DNA of 64,000 nucleotides, taken from Vulcaniibacterium tengchongense (GTDB lineage Bacteria; Pseudomonadota; Gammaproteobacteria; Xanthomonadales; Xanthomonadaceae). The notes under the pieces were generated by a model that saw only the letters and a program-made list of their open reading frames with translations, searched no databases and had not been told where the DNA came from. The DNA lies in assembly GCF_003814555.1 (NCBI RefSeq), contig NZ_RKQN01000005.1, forward strand, positions 1-64,000, written 5' to 3'. Below, piece after piece: positions 46,918 to 55,113 of the stretch. The first letter of the stretch is position 1. Each line of letters begins with the position of its first letter. Position numbers and translations under genes: made by a program.

Positions 46918-47219
46918 CCCGGCGATTCTCCAGCTTCCGCGAGTTCTACCCGTTCTACCTGGACGAGCACCGCGACCGCACCTGCCGGCGCCTGCACTTC
47001 GTCGGCAGCGGCGCGGCGCTGGCGCTGGCCGCGACCGCGATCGCCCGCGGCAGCCCGTGGTGGCTGCTGGCGGCGCTGGCCTGCGGCTACGCTTTCGCAT
47101 GGGCCGGGCATTTCTTCTTCGAGAAGAACCGCCCGGCCACCTTCAGGCACCCCTTCTATTCCTTCGCCGGCGACTGGGCGATGTTCTGGGACATCCTGAG
47201 GGGGAGGATCCGGTTCTAG
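46914..47219 (+). CDS. DUF962/Mpo1-like small membrane protein
   Basis: 101 residues. SSFREFYPFYLDEHRDRTCRRLHFVG carries the conserved HxxxxxRxxH core of the Mpo1-like (DUF962) family, followed by two membrane segments (ALALAATAIARGS and WWLLAALACGYAFAWAGHFFFE) and KNRPATFRHPFYSFAGD. The yeast homologue is an alpha-oxidation dioxygenase for 2-hydroxy fatty acids; a bacterial role is not established. Its ATG overlaps the mazG stop and GGGAGG precedes it. Confidence 0.88.
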   Translation: MTRRFSSFREFYPFYLDEHRDRTCRRLHFVGSGAALALAATAIARGSPWWLLAALACGYAFAWAGHFFFEKNRPATFRHPFYSFAGDWAMFWDILRGRIRF

Positions 47220-47277
47220 GCACGGGAGAGGGGGGCGGGTGGCGCGGCCGCGATCCGCCGTTTCCCCGTTTCGCTCC

Positions 47278-47619
47278 TCACTCCAGGAAGATCAGCCACG
47301 CCGCCACGGCGATCAGGGCGAAGCCGGCCCAGTGGTTCCACTTCAGCGGCTGGCCCAGGTACCAGGCGGAGAAGCCGGCGAACACCAGCAGGGTGATCAC
47401 CTCCTGCATGCCCTTCAGCTGCGGCGCCGAATACACCGCCGCGCCGATGCGGTTGGCCGGCACCATCAGGCAGTATTCGAAGAACGCGATGCCCCAGCTG
47501 GCGAACACCGCCGCCAGCAGCGGCGCCGAGCGGTACTTCAGGTGCCCGTACCAGGCGAAGGTCATGAACAGGTTGGAGCCCAGCAGCAGGGCGATCGGGG
47601 CGAGGCGTTCGTAGGGCAT
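47278..47619 (-). CDS. DUF486-family membrane protein
   Basis: 113 residues with four membrane segments: APIALLLGSNLFMTFAWYGH, LLAAVFASWGIAFFEYCLM, VITLLVFAGFSAWYLG and WAGFALIAVAAWLIFL. The motifs FMTFAWYGHLK, PANRIGA and LKGMQEVITL mark the DUF486 family, related in shape to small drug/metabolite transporters. Substrate unknown. Start at 47619 is chosen because homologous sequence begins there; a longer frame reaches into the colR promoter. Confidence 0.88.
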   Translation of the reverse strand: MPYERLAPIALLLGSNLFMTFAWYGHLKYRSAPLLAAVFASWGIAFFEYCLMVPANRIGAAVYSAPQLKGMQEVITLLVFAGFSAWYLGQPLKWNHWAGFALIAVAAWLIFLE

Positions 47620-47673
47620 GCGGCGGAGTCCGGGAAATGAGGCGTTCAGCTTGAGGCCGCCGGTTTTCACGGC

Positions 47674-47712
47674 GCGTCCACCCTGTGGCCGGCAGCCTTC
47701 ACAAAACTGAAG
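47674..47712 (+). promoter_or_regulatory. TTCAC repeats and dyad upstream of colR
   Basis: TTTTCAC at 47674-47680 and CTTCAC at 47697-47702 are direct repeats about two helical turns apart. The second is part of a dyad, CTTCA-CAAAAC-TGAAG (47697-47712). OmpR-type regulators bind such spaced direct repeats, and Pseudomonas ColR sites contain TTTTTCAC, so autoregulation by ColR is plausible. Confidence 0.4.
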
Positions 47713-47731
47713 GAACAACGAGGATCCTGCA

Positions 47732-48442
47732 ATGCAGTCAACGCGAGACGGGGGTCTGGTCCTGATCGTCGAGGACAACCGCAACATCTCGGAGATGGTG
47801 GGCGAGTACCTGGAAAGCCGCGGCTTCGAGGTCGACTACGCCGGCGACGGCTTGGACGCCTACCGCCTGGCCACCGAGAACAGCTACGACGTCATCGTGC
47901 TCGACCTGATGCTGCCGCGCATGGACGGGGTGGAAGTGTGCCGGAAACTGCGCGAGGAGGCGCGCAAGTCGACCCCGGTGCTGATGCTGACCGCGCGCGA
48001 CACCCTCGACGAGAAGCTCACCGGCCTGGGCGTGGGCGCCGACGACTACCTGACCAAGCCGTTCGCGATCCAGGAGCTGGAGGCGCGCCTGCGCGCGCTG
48101 ATCCGCCGCGAGCGCCGCCAGGTCGGCGGCGAGGTGCTCAAGGTGGCCGACCTGGTGCTCGACCCGGCCAGCCTGCGGGTGACCCGCGGCGGCAGCGAGC
48201 TGCAGCTGTCGCCGATCGGCCTGCGCCTGCTGACCATCCTGATGCGCGAGTCGCCGCGCGTGGTCAGCCGCCAGGAGATCGAGCGCGAGATCTGGGGCAA
48301 CGGCCTGCCCGATTCGGACACCCTGCGCAGCCACCTCTACAACCTGCGCAAGACCATCGACAAGCCCTTCGACAAGCAGCTGCTGCACACGGTGCAGAGC
48401 GCCGGCTACCGGATCGCCGACATCTCGCAGCCGCCCGAGTAG
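47732..48442 (+). CDS. colR: OmpR-family response regulator, ColR/VgrR type
   Basis: 236 residues. The receiver has VEDNRNISEMV, the phosphorylation Asp in VIVLDLMLPRMDG, LMLTARDTLDEKL and YLTKPFAIQEL. The winged-helix output ends DSDTLRSHLYNLRKTIDKPF and LLHTVQSAGYRIA, a close match to Pseudomonas ColR and Xanthomonas VgrR. These respond to metals (zinc, iron) and control lipid A or envelope remodelling and virulence. It lies nine bases before its kinase gene. Confidence 0.85.
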   Translation: MQSTRDGGLVLIVEDNRNISEMVGEYLESRGFEVDYAGDGLDAYRLATENSYDVIVLDLMLPRMDGVEVCRKLREEARKSTPVLMLTARDTLDEKLTGLGVGADDYLTKPFAIQELEARLRALIRRERRQVGGEVLKVADLVLDPASLRVTRGGSELQLSPIGLRLLTILMRESPRVVSRQEIEREIWGNGLPDSDTLRSHLYNLRKTIDKPFDKQLLHTVQSAGYRIADISQPPE

Positions 48443-48451
48443 CACGCCCCG

Positions 48452-49738
48452 ATGGCGCACGGCCTCCCCCGCAGGATCAAGCTGGCGTTCACCGTGCACG
48501 CGGTGATCGGCGGCATCGCGATCACCATCGGCATCCTGCTCGCGGCCTTCGCCGTGCGCGAATGGGTGATCCACGAGCGGCTGCAGCAAGAGAGCGAGGC
48601 GTTCTGGCGCGCGCATCGCGAGAACCCGCGCCACCCGCCGCCGCTGACCCGGGCGCTGACCGGCTACGCCCTGTTCGAGGGCGCGGACCAAGCGCCCGGG
48701 GCGCGGCGCCCGCCGGAATCGCTGCGCGAGCTGCCGGCGGGGCTGCATTCGCTGTCCGGCGGGCGGATGGTGCTGGTCGACCGCCGCGCCGAGGGCTCGC
48801 TGTACCTGGTGTTCTCCTCGTGGATGGTCGACCGCGCGGTGCTGCTCACCGCGGCCGCGTCGCTGCTGCTGTCGCTGCTCACCAGCGGCATCCTGGTCTG
48901 GCTGACCTACCGCACCTCCAAGCGGCTGGTGGCGCCGGTCAGCTGGCTGGCCAACCAGGTCGCGAACTGGGACCCGCGCCATCCCGACGCGCGCCTGATC
49001 GCCCCGCGCAACCTGCCCACCGATGCCGGCGACGAGGTGCGCAAGCTGTCGCGGGCGCTGTCCGGCCTGGCCGAGCGGGTCGGCGACTTCGTCCAGCGCG
49101 AGCGCAACTTCACCCGCGACGCCAGCCACGAGCTGCGCACGCCGCTGACGGTGATCCGCGTCGCCACCGACCTGATGCTGGCCGACGCCGAGACCACGCC
49201 GCGCCAGCAGCGCTCGCTGCTGCGGGTGCAGCGCGCCGGGCGCGACATGGAGGCGGTGATCGACGCGTTCCTGATCCTGGCGCGCGAGGCCGAGGTCGAG
49301 CCGCAGAGCCAGGAGTTCGACGTGCGCGAGGTGGTCGACGGCGAGATCGAGCGGGTGCGCCCGCTGCTGGCCGAGCGGCCGGTGACGCTCCGCCTGCACG
49401 ACGAGGGCGCGCCGCGCCTGGTCGCGCCGCCGCACGTGCTGCGGGTGGTGATCGGCAACCTGCTCGGCAACGCCGTGCGCTTCACCGACGAAGGATCGAT
49501 CGAGGTGCGGCTGCTGCCGGACCGGGTGGTGATCCGCGACACCGGCATCGGCATGTCCGCCGACGTCCTGGCCAAGGCCTTCGACCCGTTCTTCCGCGCC
49601 GACCACAACGCCGAGGACGGCGGCAAGGGCATGGGCCTGTCGATCGTGCGCCGCCTCGCCGACCGCTTCGGCTGGACCATCGGTCTGACCAGCGAACCCG
49701 GGCGCGGCACCACCGCCGTGGTCCGCTTCGCCCGCTGA
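48452..49738 (+). CDS. colS: Sensor histidine kinase, ColS/VgrS type
   Basis: 428 residues. Membrane segments at about 12-35 (VHAVIGGIAITIGILLAAFAV) and 130-150 (LLTAAASLLLSLLTSGILVWL) enclose a periplasmic sensor of roughly 90 residues with His-Pro-Pro and several Glu. HAMP-like linker, H-box FTRDASHELRTPLTVIR (His near 226), N-box RVVIGNLLGNAVRF, DTGIGM and GKGMGLSIVRRLADR follow. I could not place the ExxE iron motif of VgrS with confidence. The following three genes may be its targets, which is inference. Confidence 0.85.
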   Translation: MAHGLPRRIKLAFTVHAVIGGIAITIGILLAAFAVREWVIHERLQQESEAFWRAHRENPRHPPPLTRALTGYALFEGADQAPGARRPPESLRELPAGLHSLSGGRMVLVDRRAEGSLYLVFSSWMVDRAVLLTAAASLLLSLLTSGILVWLTYRTSKRLVAPVSWLANQVANWDPRHPDARLIAPRNLPTDAGDEVRKLSRALSGLAERVGDFVQRERNFTRDASHELRTPLTVIRVATDLMLADAETTPRQQRSLLRVQRAGRDMEAVIDAFLILAREAEVEPQSQEFDVREVVDGEIERVRPLLAERPVTLRLHDEGAPRLVAPPHVLRVVIGNLLGNAVRFTDEGSIEVRLLPDRVVIRDTGIGMSADVLAKAFDPFFRADHNAEDGGKGMGLSIVRRLADRFGWTIGLTSEPGRGTTAVVRFAR

Positions 49739-49760
49739 GCGGCCCGGGTTTCGTGGCAGG

Positions 49761-49856
49761 ATGCCGCGGGCTGAACGAACGCCCGCGGCCGCTGTCAACG
49801 CTTCGGCCGCGGGCGCGTTAGCGCCCGACATTCGATCCCCGAAGCGAGCCCCATGA
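49761..49856 (+). CDS. Possible 31-codon leader peptide ahead of macA
   Basis: ATG 49761 opens a frame of 31 codons (MPRAERTPAAAVNASAAGAL and 11 more residues) whose TGA overlaps the macA ATG (ATGA at 49853-49856). It runs through all the hairpins of this gap. Codon 20 is TTA, a codon almost unused in such GC-rich genomes, and it forms the loop of the last hairpin. The ribosome site is weak (GGCAGG directly at the ATG), so translation is unproven. Confidence 0.35.
   Translation: MPRAERTPAAAVNASAAGALAPDIRSPKRAP
49763..49826 (+). promoter_or_regulatory. Three mutually exclusive hairpins between colS and macA (attenuator-like)
   Basis: Segment A GCCGCGGGC (49763-49771) pairs perfectly with the start of segment B GCCCGCGGCCG (49781-49791). 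All 11 bases of B also pair with segment C CGGCCGCGGGC (49804-49814). The end of C, GGGC, starts a third stem GGGCGC-GTTA-GCGCCC (49811-49826). So A:B, B:C and C:D cannot all coexist, the topology of amino-acid operon attenuators. No T tract follows. A plain terminator for colRS is the simpler alternative. Confidence 0.5.
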
Positions 49857-51412
49857 GCGCAGCCCGCAAAGCCCCCTCCGCCCGTCCGTCGCCGTCCGCC
49901 TCCGCCTGGCTCCGCCGCGGCGCCATCGCCGTGATCGTCGCCGCCGCGCTCGGCGCCGGCGCCTGGTGGCTGCTGCAGCGGCGCGGCGGCGAGGAGGCGG
50001 CCTTCCGCACCGTGCCGGTCGAGCGCGGCGACATCCGCGTCGCGATCTCCTCCACCGGCACGCTCAGCGCGATCTCCACGGTGACCGTCGGCAGCCAGAT
50101 CTCCGGGCAGGTGACCGAGGTGCTGGTGGACTACAACGACGAGGTCAAGAAGGGCCAGGTGATCGCCCGCATCGACCCGGCCACCTACGAGGCGCAGATC
50201 CGCCAGGGCAACGCCCAGGTCGCCAACGCCCGCGCCAGCCTGGCCCAGGCCGAGGCGACGCTGAAGAACGCCGAGCTGGACTACCGCCGCAAGGCCGAGC
50301 TGCTGGAGCGGCAACTGGTCGCGCGCAGCGACGTCGACCTCGCCCGCGCCGCGCGCGACCAGGCGCAGGCGCAGGTCAACGCCGCGCGCGCGCAGATCCA
50401 GCAGCAGACCGCCTCGACCCAGACCAGCCAGATCAACCTCGAGCGCACCGTGATCCGCTCGCCGGTGGACGGCGTGGTCCTCACCCGGAGCATCGAGCCC
50501 GGCCAGACCGTCGCCGCCAGCCTGCAGGCGCCGGAGCTGTTCACCATCGCCGAGGACCTGGGCAAGATGAAGATCGAACTGGCGGTGGACGAGGCCGACA
50601 TCGGCCAGGTCAAGCCGGGCCAGAACGTGGTCTTCACCGTCGACGCCTTCCCCGACCGCCGCTTCCGCGGCACCGTCGAGCAGGTGCGGCTGTCGGCGAC
50701 CACCAGCAACAACGTGGTCACCTACCCGGTGGTGGTGACGGTGGACAACAGCGACGGCACGCTGCTGCCGGGCCTGACGGTCAACGCCGAGATCGAGGTG
50801 AGCCGGCGCGACGGCGTGCTCAAGGTCGCCAACGCCGCGCTGCGCTACAAGCCCGCCGATCCGCAGGCGGCGATGCCGGCCCCGGGCGCGGTGCGCGCCG
50901 GCGGCGGCCTGATCGACGACCTGGCCCGCACCGCCGCGGCGATGCGGCTCACGCCGAGCCAGCAGGCCGCGTTCGACGCGGCCGCGGCCGCGGTGCGCGA
51001 GCGCCAGGCGGCGCGCATGGCGCAGGCGCAGGCGGCCCCGCAGGGCGGCAATCGCCTGTTCGGTGGCGGGGGCGGCCGCGGCGGCCCGCCGGGCGGGATG
51101 ATGGTGACGGTGGGCCCGGGCGGCGCCGGCGGCAACGCCGCGGCGCAGATGCGCCAGCGCATGGCCGACCGCCTGCGCAGCGACTTCGCCGCGTTCCGCG
51201 CCTCCCTCGACGCGCAGCGCCAGGCGCAGTGGGACCGGGCCTTCAACGAGCTGCTCAACGCGCGCCGCGCGCCGCTGTACAAGCTGGCCGACGGCAAGCC
51301 GCAGATGGTCATGGTGCGCATCGGCGCCAGCGACGGCAGCAGCACCGAGGTCTCCGGCGGCGGGCTGAAGCCCGGCGACCTGGTGGTCACCGGCGAGCGG
51401 GCCAAGGAATGA
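49853..51412 (+). CDS. macA: MacA-type periplasmic adaptor of an ABC efflux pump
   Basis: 519 residues. N-terminal anchor at about 22-41 (AIAVIVAAALGAGAWWLL), lipoyl/barrel-sandwich halves (GSQISGQVTEVLVDYNDEVK and VIRSPVDGVVLTRSIEPGQT) around a helical hairpin, then a beta-barrel part (VVFTVDAFPDRRFRGTVEQV). A Gly/Ala/Arg-rich insert of about 130 residues (345-475), with a Gly run and a helix rich in Gln and Arg, splits the C-terminal membrane-proximal domain; E. coli MacA (371 residues) lacks it. It links the ABC transporter to an outer-membrane channel. Confidence 0.9.
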   Translation: MSAARKAPSARPSPSASAWLRRGAIAVIVAAALGAGAWWLLQRRGGEEAAFRTVPVERGDIRVAISSTGTLSAISTVTVGSQISGQVTEVLVDYNDEVKKGQVIARIDPATYEAQIRQGNAQVANARASLAQAEATLKNAELDYRRKAELLERQLVARSDVDLARAARDQAQAQVNAARAQIQQQTASTQTSQINLERTVIRSPVDGVVLTRSIEPGQTVAASLQAPELFTIAEDLGKMKIELAVDEADIGQVKPGQNVVFTVDAFPDRRFRGTVEQVRLSATTSNNVVTYPVVVTVDNSDGTLLPGLTVNAEIEVSRRDGVLKVANAALRYKPADPQAAMPAPGAVRAGGGLIDDLARTAAAMRLTPSQQAAFDAAAAAVRERQAARMAQAQAAPQGGNRLFGGGGGRGGPPGGMMVTVGPGGAGGNAAAQMRQRMADRLRSDFAAFRASLDAQRQAQWDRAFNELLNARRAPLYKLADGKPQMVMVRIGASDGSSTEVSGGGLKPGDLVVTGERAKE

Positions 51413-52110
51413 GCGCGGCGGACGAACCGCCGGTGATCCTCACCCGCGGCCTGAGCAAGGTCTACGCGCCGGGCAGCGAGGCCGAGGTGGTGGCGCTCAA
51501 GGGCGTGGACCTGTCGATCGCGCGCGGCGACTTCGTCGCGATCATGGGGCCGTCGGGCTCCGGCAAGTCGACGCTGATGAACCTGATCGGCTGCCTGGAC
51601 ACGCCGACGTCCGGCGTCTACGAGTGCGACGGCATCGATGTGTCCACCCTCGACGCCGAGGAACTGGCGGCCCTGCGCCGCAACAAGATCGGCTTCGTGT
51701 TCCAGGGCTTCAACCTGCTGCCGCGGCTGGACGCGCTGGAGAACGTGGCGATGCCGCTGAGCTACGTGCGGGTGCCGCCGCAGGAGCGGCTGGAGCGCGC
51801 GCGCCGGGCGCTGGCCGCGGTCGGCCTGGCCGAGCGCGCCGACCACCGCCCCAACGAGCTGTCCGGCGGCCAGCAGCAGCGCGTGGCGATCGCCCGCGCG
51901 CTGATCAACCACCCGCCGATCCTGCTCGCCGACGAGCCCACCGGCGCGCTCGACAGCAGGACCGGCGAGGAGATCCTGGCGCTGTTCAAGCGCCTGCGCG
52001 ACGACGGCCACACCGTGGTGCTGATCACCCACGACGCCCACGTCGCCGCCCACGCCGACCGCATCTGCGTGATGCGCGACGGCGAGTTGCACGAGGAGGC
52101 CGCGCCATGA
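51409..52110 (+). CDS. macB: MacB-type ABC transporter ATP-binding protein
   Basis: 233 residues: Walker A GPSGSGKSTLMNLIG, Q-loop FVFQGFNLLPRL, signature ELSGGQQQRVAIARALI, Walker B PPILLADEPTGALD and the switch His in LITHDAHV. It matches the N-terminal half of E. coli MacB, but here the ATPase and permease are separate proteins, as in LolD/LolC-E-like and many Gram-negative MacB-type systems. It overlaps macA and the permease gene by four bases each. Confidence 0.92.
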   Translation: MSAADEPPVILTRGLSKVYAPGSEAEVVALKGVDLSIARGDFVAIMGPSGSGKSTLMNLIGCLDTPTSGVYECDGIDVSTLDAEELAALRRNKIGFVFQGFNLLPRLDALENVAMPLSYVRVPPQERLERARRALAAVGLAERADHRPNELSGGQQQRVAIARALINHPPILLADEPTGALDSRTGEEILALFKRLRDDGHTVVLITHDAHVAAHADRICVMRDGELHEEAAP

Positions 52111-53342
52111 ACTTCTCCGACATCCTCCGCACCGCCGTGTTCGCCCTGCGCGGCAACTGGCTGCGCAGCGCGCTGACCTCGCTGGGCGTGATCATCGGCA
52201 TCGCCGCGGTGATCGTGATGGTCTCGGTCGGGCAGGGCACCCAGGCGGAGATCGACAAGATGGTCGCGGGCCTGGGTTCGCAGCGCCTGGACATCACCCC
52301 GGGCGCATCGCGCTCGCCGGGCGGCGTGCGCATGAGCGCGTCCAGCTTCTTCACCCTCGACGAGGGCGACGTGGAGGCGATCCGCAGCGAGATCCCGGAG
52401 GTGCAGTACGTCACCGGCGTGCTGCGCGGCAGCACCCAGGCGGTCTACGCCGAGAACAACACCCCGACCAGCTGGCAGGGCGTGCAGCCGGACTACTTCG
52501 AGATCAACGGCTGGAGCATCGCCGAGGGCGCCGGCTTCGACAGCCAGGACTACACCGGCGCGGCCAAGGTGGTGATCCTCGGCGACACCGTGCGCCGCAC
52601 CCTGTTCGGCGACGACTCGGGCGTGGGCCAGACCATCCGCCTCGGCCGGGTGCCGTTCACCGTGGTCGGCACGCTCAAGCCCAAGGGCCAGGGCAGCTTC
52701 GGCCAGGACCAGGACGACGTGGTGATGGTGCCGCTGGAGACCGCGCGCCGCCGCCTGATGGGGTCGATGGGCCTGCCCGCGGGGGCGGTGATGCAGATCG
52801 CGCTGACCGTGGCCGACGCCAAGGACCTGGACTACGTGCAGGGCGAGGTCGAGGCGCTGCTGCGCCAGCGCCACCGCATCCAGCCCGGCGAGGAAGACGA
52901 CTTCAACGTGCGCAACATCGCCGAGATCGTCGCCACCCGCACCGCCACCACCAACCTGATGTCGAAGATGCTCGGCGCGGTGGCGACGATCTGCCTGGTC
53001 ATCGGCGGCATCGGCATCATGAACATCATGCTGGTGTCGGTGACCGAGCGCATCCGCGAGATCGGCCTGCGCATGGCGGTCGGCGCCGGGCCGGGCGACA
53101 TCCGCCGCCAGTTCCTGGCCGAGGCGATGCTGATCGCGCTGATCGGCGGCGTGATCGGCATCGTCATCGGCGTGGCGGGGGCGCTGCTGGTCGGGCGCAT
53201 CGGCTCGCTGCCGGTGGCGCTGAACGGCCACGTGGTGGCGCTGGCGGCGAGCTTCTCGATCATGACCGGCCTGTTCTTCGGCTACTACCCGGCGCGCAAG
53301 GCCTCGCAGCTGGACCCGATCGAAGCGCTGCGGCAGCAATAG
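52107..53342 (+). CDS. MacB-type ABC transporter permease
   Basis: 411 residues. First membrane segment SALTSLGVIIGIAAVIVMVSVG, then a large periplasmic MacB_PCD domain (about 45-275), then three C-terminal segments (AVATICLVIGGIGIMNIMLV, AEAMLIALIGGVIGIVIGVAGALLV, and ASFSIMTGLFFGYYPARKAS) typical of FtsX/MacB proteins, ending DPIEALRQQ. With macA and the ATPase it forms a three-gene unit with no TolC-like gene nearby, so it must use a channel encoded elsewhere. Substrate (macrolide, peptide, siderophore or other) is not readable. Confidence 0.92.
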   Translation: MNFSDILRTAVFALRGNWLRSALTSLGVIIGIAAVIVMVSVGQGTQAEIDKMVAGLGSQRLDITPGASRSPGGVRMSASSFFTLDEGDVEAIRSEIPEVQYVTGVLRGSTQAVYAENNTPTSWQGVQPDYFEINGWSIAEGAGFDSQDYTGAAKVVILGDTVRRTLFGDDSGVGQTIRLGRVPFTVVGTLKPKGQGSFGQDQDDVVMVPLETARRRLMGSMGLPAGAVMQIALTVADAKDLDYVQGEVEALLRQRHRIQPGEEDDFNVRNIAEIVATRTATTNLMSKMLGAVATICLVIGGIGIMNIMLVSVTERIREIGLRMAVGAGPGDIRRQFLAEAMLIALIGGVIGIVIGVAGALLVGRIGSLPVALNGHVVALAASFSIMTGLFFGYYPARKASQLDPIEALRQQ

Positions 53343-53422
53343 CGCGCGGCGTCCGCCGCCGGGGGCGCAGCGCGGGCGGGGCCGGCGGCGTTATCCTCGG
53401 CGTCCATCGCCGGAACACCGCC

Positions 53423-54466
53423 ATGCGCCTGCCGACCCTGCCGCCCGTCCTGCTGCTCGCCCTCGCCGCCATGACCGCGAACGCCTCCGCCGCCGAGCCG
53501 GCGAACCCCGCGCCCGCCAAGCCGAAGACCGCGCTGGTGATCCACGGCGGCGCCGGCTTCGTGCCCAAGGATGCGATCGGCGAGGCCGACCGCCGTGCCT
53601 ACCACGCCGCGCTCGAGCGCGCGCTCGACGCCGGCCACGCGGTGCTGCAGCGCGGCGGCAGCGCGCTGGACGCGGTCACCGCGGCGGTGGTGGTGCTCGA
53701 GGATGCGCCGCAGTTTAACGCCGGCAAGGGCGCGGTGTTCAACGCCCAGGGCCGGCACGAACTCGACGCCTCGATCATGGAAGGCCACACCCGCCGCGCC
53801 GGCGCCGTGGCCGGCGTCACCACGATCAAGAACCCGATCAGGCTGGCGCGCGCGGTGATGGAGCACAGCCCGCACGTGATGCTGGCTGGCGCCGGGGCCG
53901 AGGCCTTCGCCGACACCCGGCCGGAGATCGAGCGCGTGCCCAACGCCTACTTCGACACCGACAAGCGCCGCCAGCAGCTGGAAAAGGCGCAGCGCGAGGA
54001 AGCGGCCAAGGGCGAGCGCGAGGCGCGCGCCGGCGGCGACGCGCCGGCCTACTTCGGTACCGTCGGCGCGGTCGCGCTCGACGTGCACGGCCACATCGCC
54101 GCGGCCACCAGCACCGGCGGCATGACCAACAAGCGCTGGGGCCGGGTCGGCGACTCGCCGGTCATCGGCGCCGGCACCTGGGCCGACGAGCGCTGCGGCG
54201 TGTCCGGCACCGGCTGGGGCGAGTTCTACATCCGCAACGCGGTCGCCCACGACATCTGCGCGCGCGTGGCCTACCGCGGCGATTCGCTGCAGGCGGCGGC
54301 CGAGGAGGTGGTGAACCGGATCGTGCCGGCGGCCGGCGGCGACGGCGGCGCGATCGCCCTGGACCGCGACGGCAACATCGCCATGCCGTTCAACAGCGGC
54401 AGCATGTTCCGCGGCTGGATCAAGCCCGACGGCAGCCGCGGCACGGCGATCCACGAGGGGGAGTGA
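53423..54466 (+). CDS. iaaA: Isoaspartyl peptidase/L-asparaginase, exported
   Basis: 347 residues with a signal peptide (LPPVLLLALAAMTANASAAE), then the Ntn-hydrolase fold: LVIHGGAGFVPKDA, LEDAPQFNAGKGAVFN, and the autocleavage site YFGTVGAVALDVHGH, where Thr (near 213) becomes the new N terminus of the beta chain. RVGDSPVIGAGTWAD is the substrate-binding segment. It removes isoaspartyl dipeptides or hydrolyses asparagine in the periplasm. A -10-like TATCCT lies at about 53391. Confidence 0.93.
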   Translation: MRLPTLPPVLLLALAAMTANASAAEPANPAPAKPKTALVIHGGAGFVPKDAIGEADRRAYHAALERALDAGHAVLQRGGSALDAVTAAVVVLEDAPQFNAGKGAVFNAQGRHELDASIMEGHTRRAGAVAGVTTIKNPIRLARAVMEHSPHVMLAGAGAEAFADTRPEIERVPNAYFDTDKRRQQLEKAQREEAAKGEREARAGGDAPAYFGTVGAVALDVHGHIAAATSTGGMTNKRWGRVGDSPVIGAGTWADERCGVSGTGWGEFYIRNAVAHDICARVAYRGDSLQAAAEEVVNRIVPAAGGDGGAIALDRDGNIAMPFNSGSMFRGWIKPDGSRGTAIHEGE

Positions 54467-54690
54467 GGCCGGCCGACCGGGGCAGGTTCGGCCGCGTTGT
54501 GGCAAAATCGCGCGCTCATGGCGGCCGCCGTGCCGCATCCGCCCCGGCCCGTGCGGCCGTCCGCGCCGAATCCCCGCCCCGCGTCCACGAGTCCGCCCCA
54601 TGCCGATGTCCGAGCCGCTCCCGCACGCGCCGGGATTCCGCCCGCCGGCCCGCCGCGCCGCGACGTTCCCGCTCCGCCCGGCGCGCTGAC
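54467..54690 (+). promoter_or_regulatory. 224-bp upstream region of dgkA
   Basis: GGCAAAATC at about 54502-54510 is a reasonable -10 region (CAAAAT). It would leave a leader of about 170 bases. A short Pro/Arg-rich open frame starts at 54519 but has no ribosome site and I do not take it as a gene. Confidence 0.35.
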
Positions 54691-55071
54691 ATGGCGGACG
54701 AGATCGGCCACCTGCCGCGCGGCCCCTCGCGCATCCTCAAGGCCACGCGCTGGTCGCTGCAGGGCCTGCGCGCGGCCTGGCTGCACGAGTCCTCGTTCCG
54801 GCTCGAGGTCTACCTGTTCGTGGTCCTGGCGCCGCTGGGCTGGTGGCTGGGGCAGACGCCGGTCGAGCGTGTGCTGCTGGTCGGCTCGCTGCTGCTGGTG
54901 CTGAGCGTGGAACTGCTCAACTCGGCGGTGGAGGCGGTGATCGAGCGCTACGGCCCCGAGTTCCACGAACTGGCCGGGCGCGCCAAGGACATGGGCTCGG
55001 CCGCGGTGTTCGTGGTCCTGGCCAACGTCGCCCTGACCTGGGGCGCGATCCTCGGGCCGCGCCTGTTCTGA
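54691..55071 (+). CDS. dgkA: Diacylglycerol kinase DgkA
   Basis: 126 residues, an inner-membrane enzyme of three helices that phosphorylates diacylglycerol with ATP, recycling lipid left by periplasmic glucan synthesis. ATRWSLQGLRAAWLHESSFRLE carries the conserved N-terminal Glu, and the active-site signature is ELLNSAVEAVIER, followed by GRAKDMGSAAVF. Full length for the family. Confidence 0.95.
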   Translation: MADEIGHLPRGPSRILKATRWSLQGLRAAWLHESSFRLEVYLFVVLAPLGWWLGQTPVERVLLVGSLLLVLSVELLNSAVEAVIERYGPEFHELAGRAKDMGSAAVFVVLANVALTWGAILGPRLF

Positions 55072-55113
55072 TCCTTCCCCCTTTCTTTTCGTTACGCGCA
55101 GGAACCGACGCAA

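Noticed and set aside
47620-47787. Longer DUF486 protein starting at 47787
   Set aside because: The extra N-terminal part has no membrane or family character and would cover the colR promoter and start.
54519-54690. Short Pro/Arg-rich gene upstream of dgkA
   Set aside because: No ribosome site, no recognisable sequence, and it runs into dgkA in another frame.
55072-55113. Manganese (yybP-ykoY) riboswitch before terC
   Set aside because: Only 42 bases separate dgkA and terC, too short for the aptamer, and no matching stems are visible.
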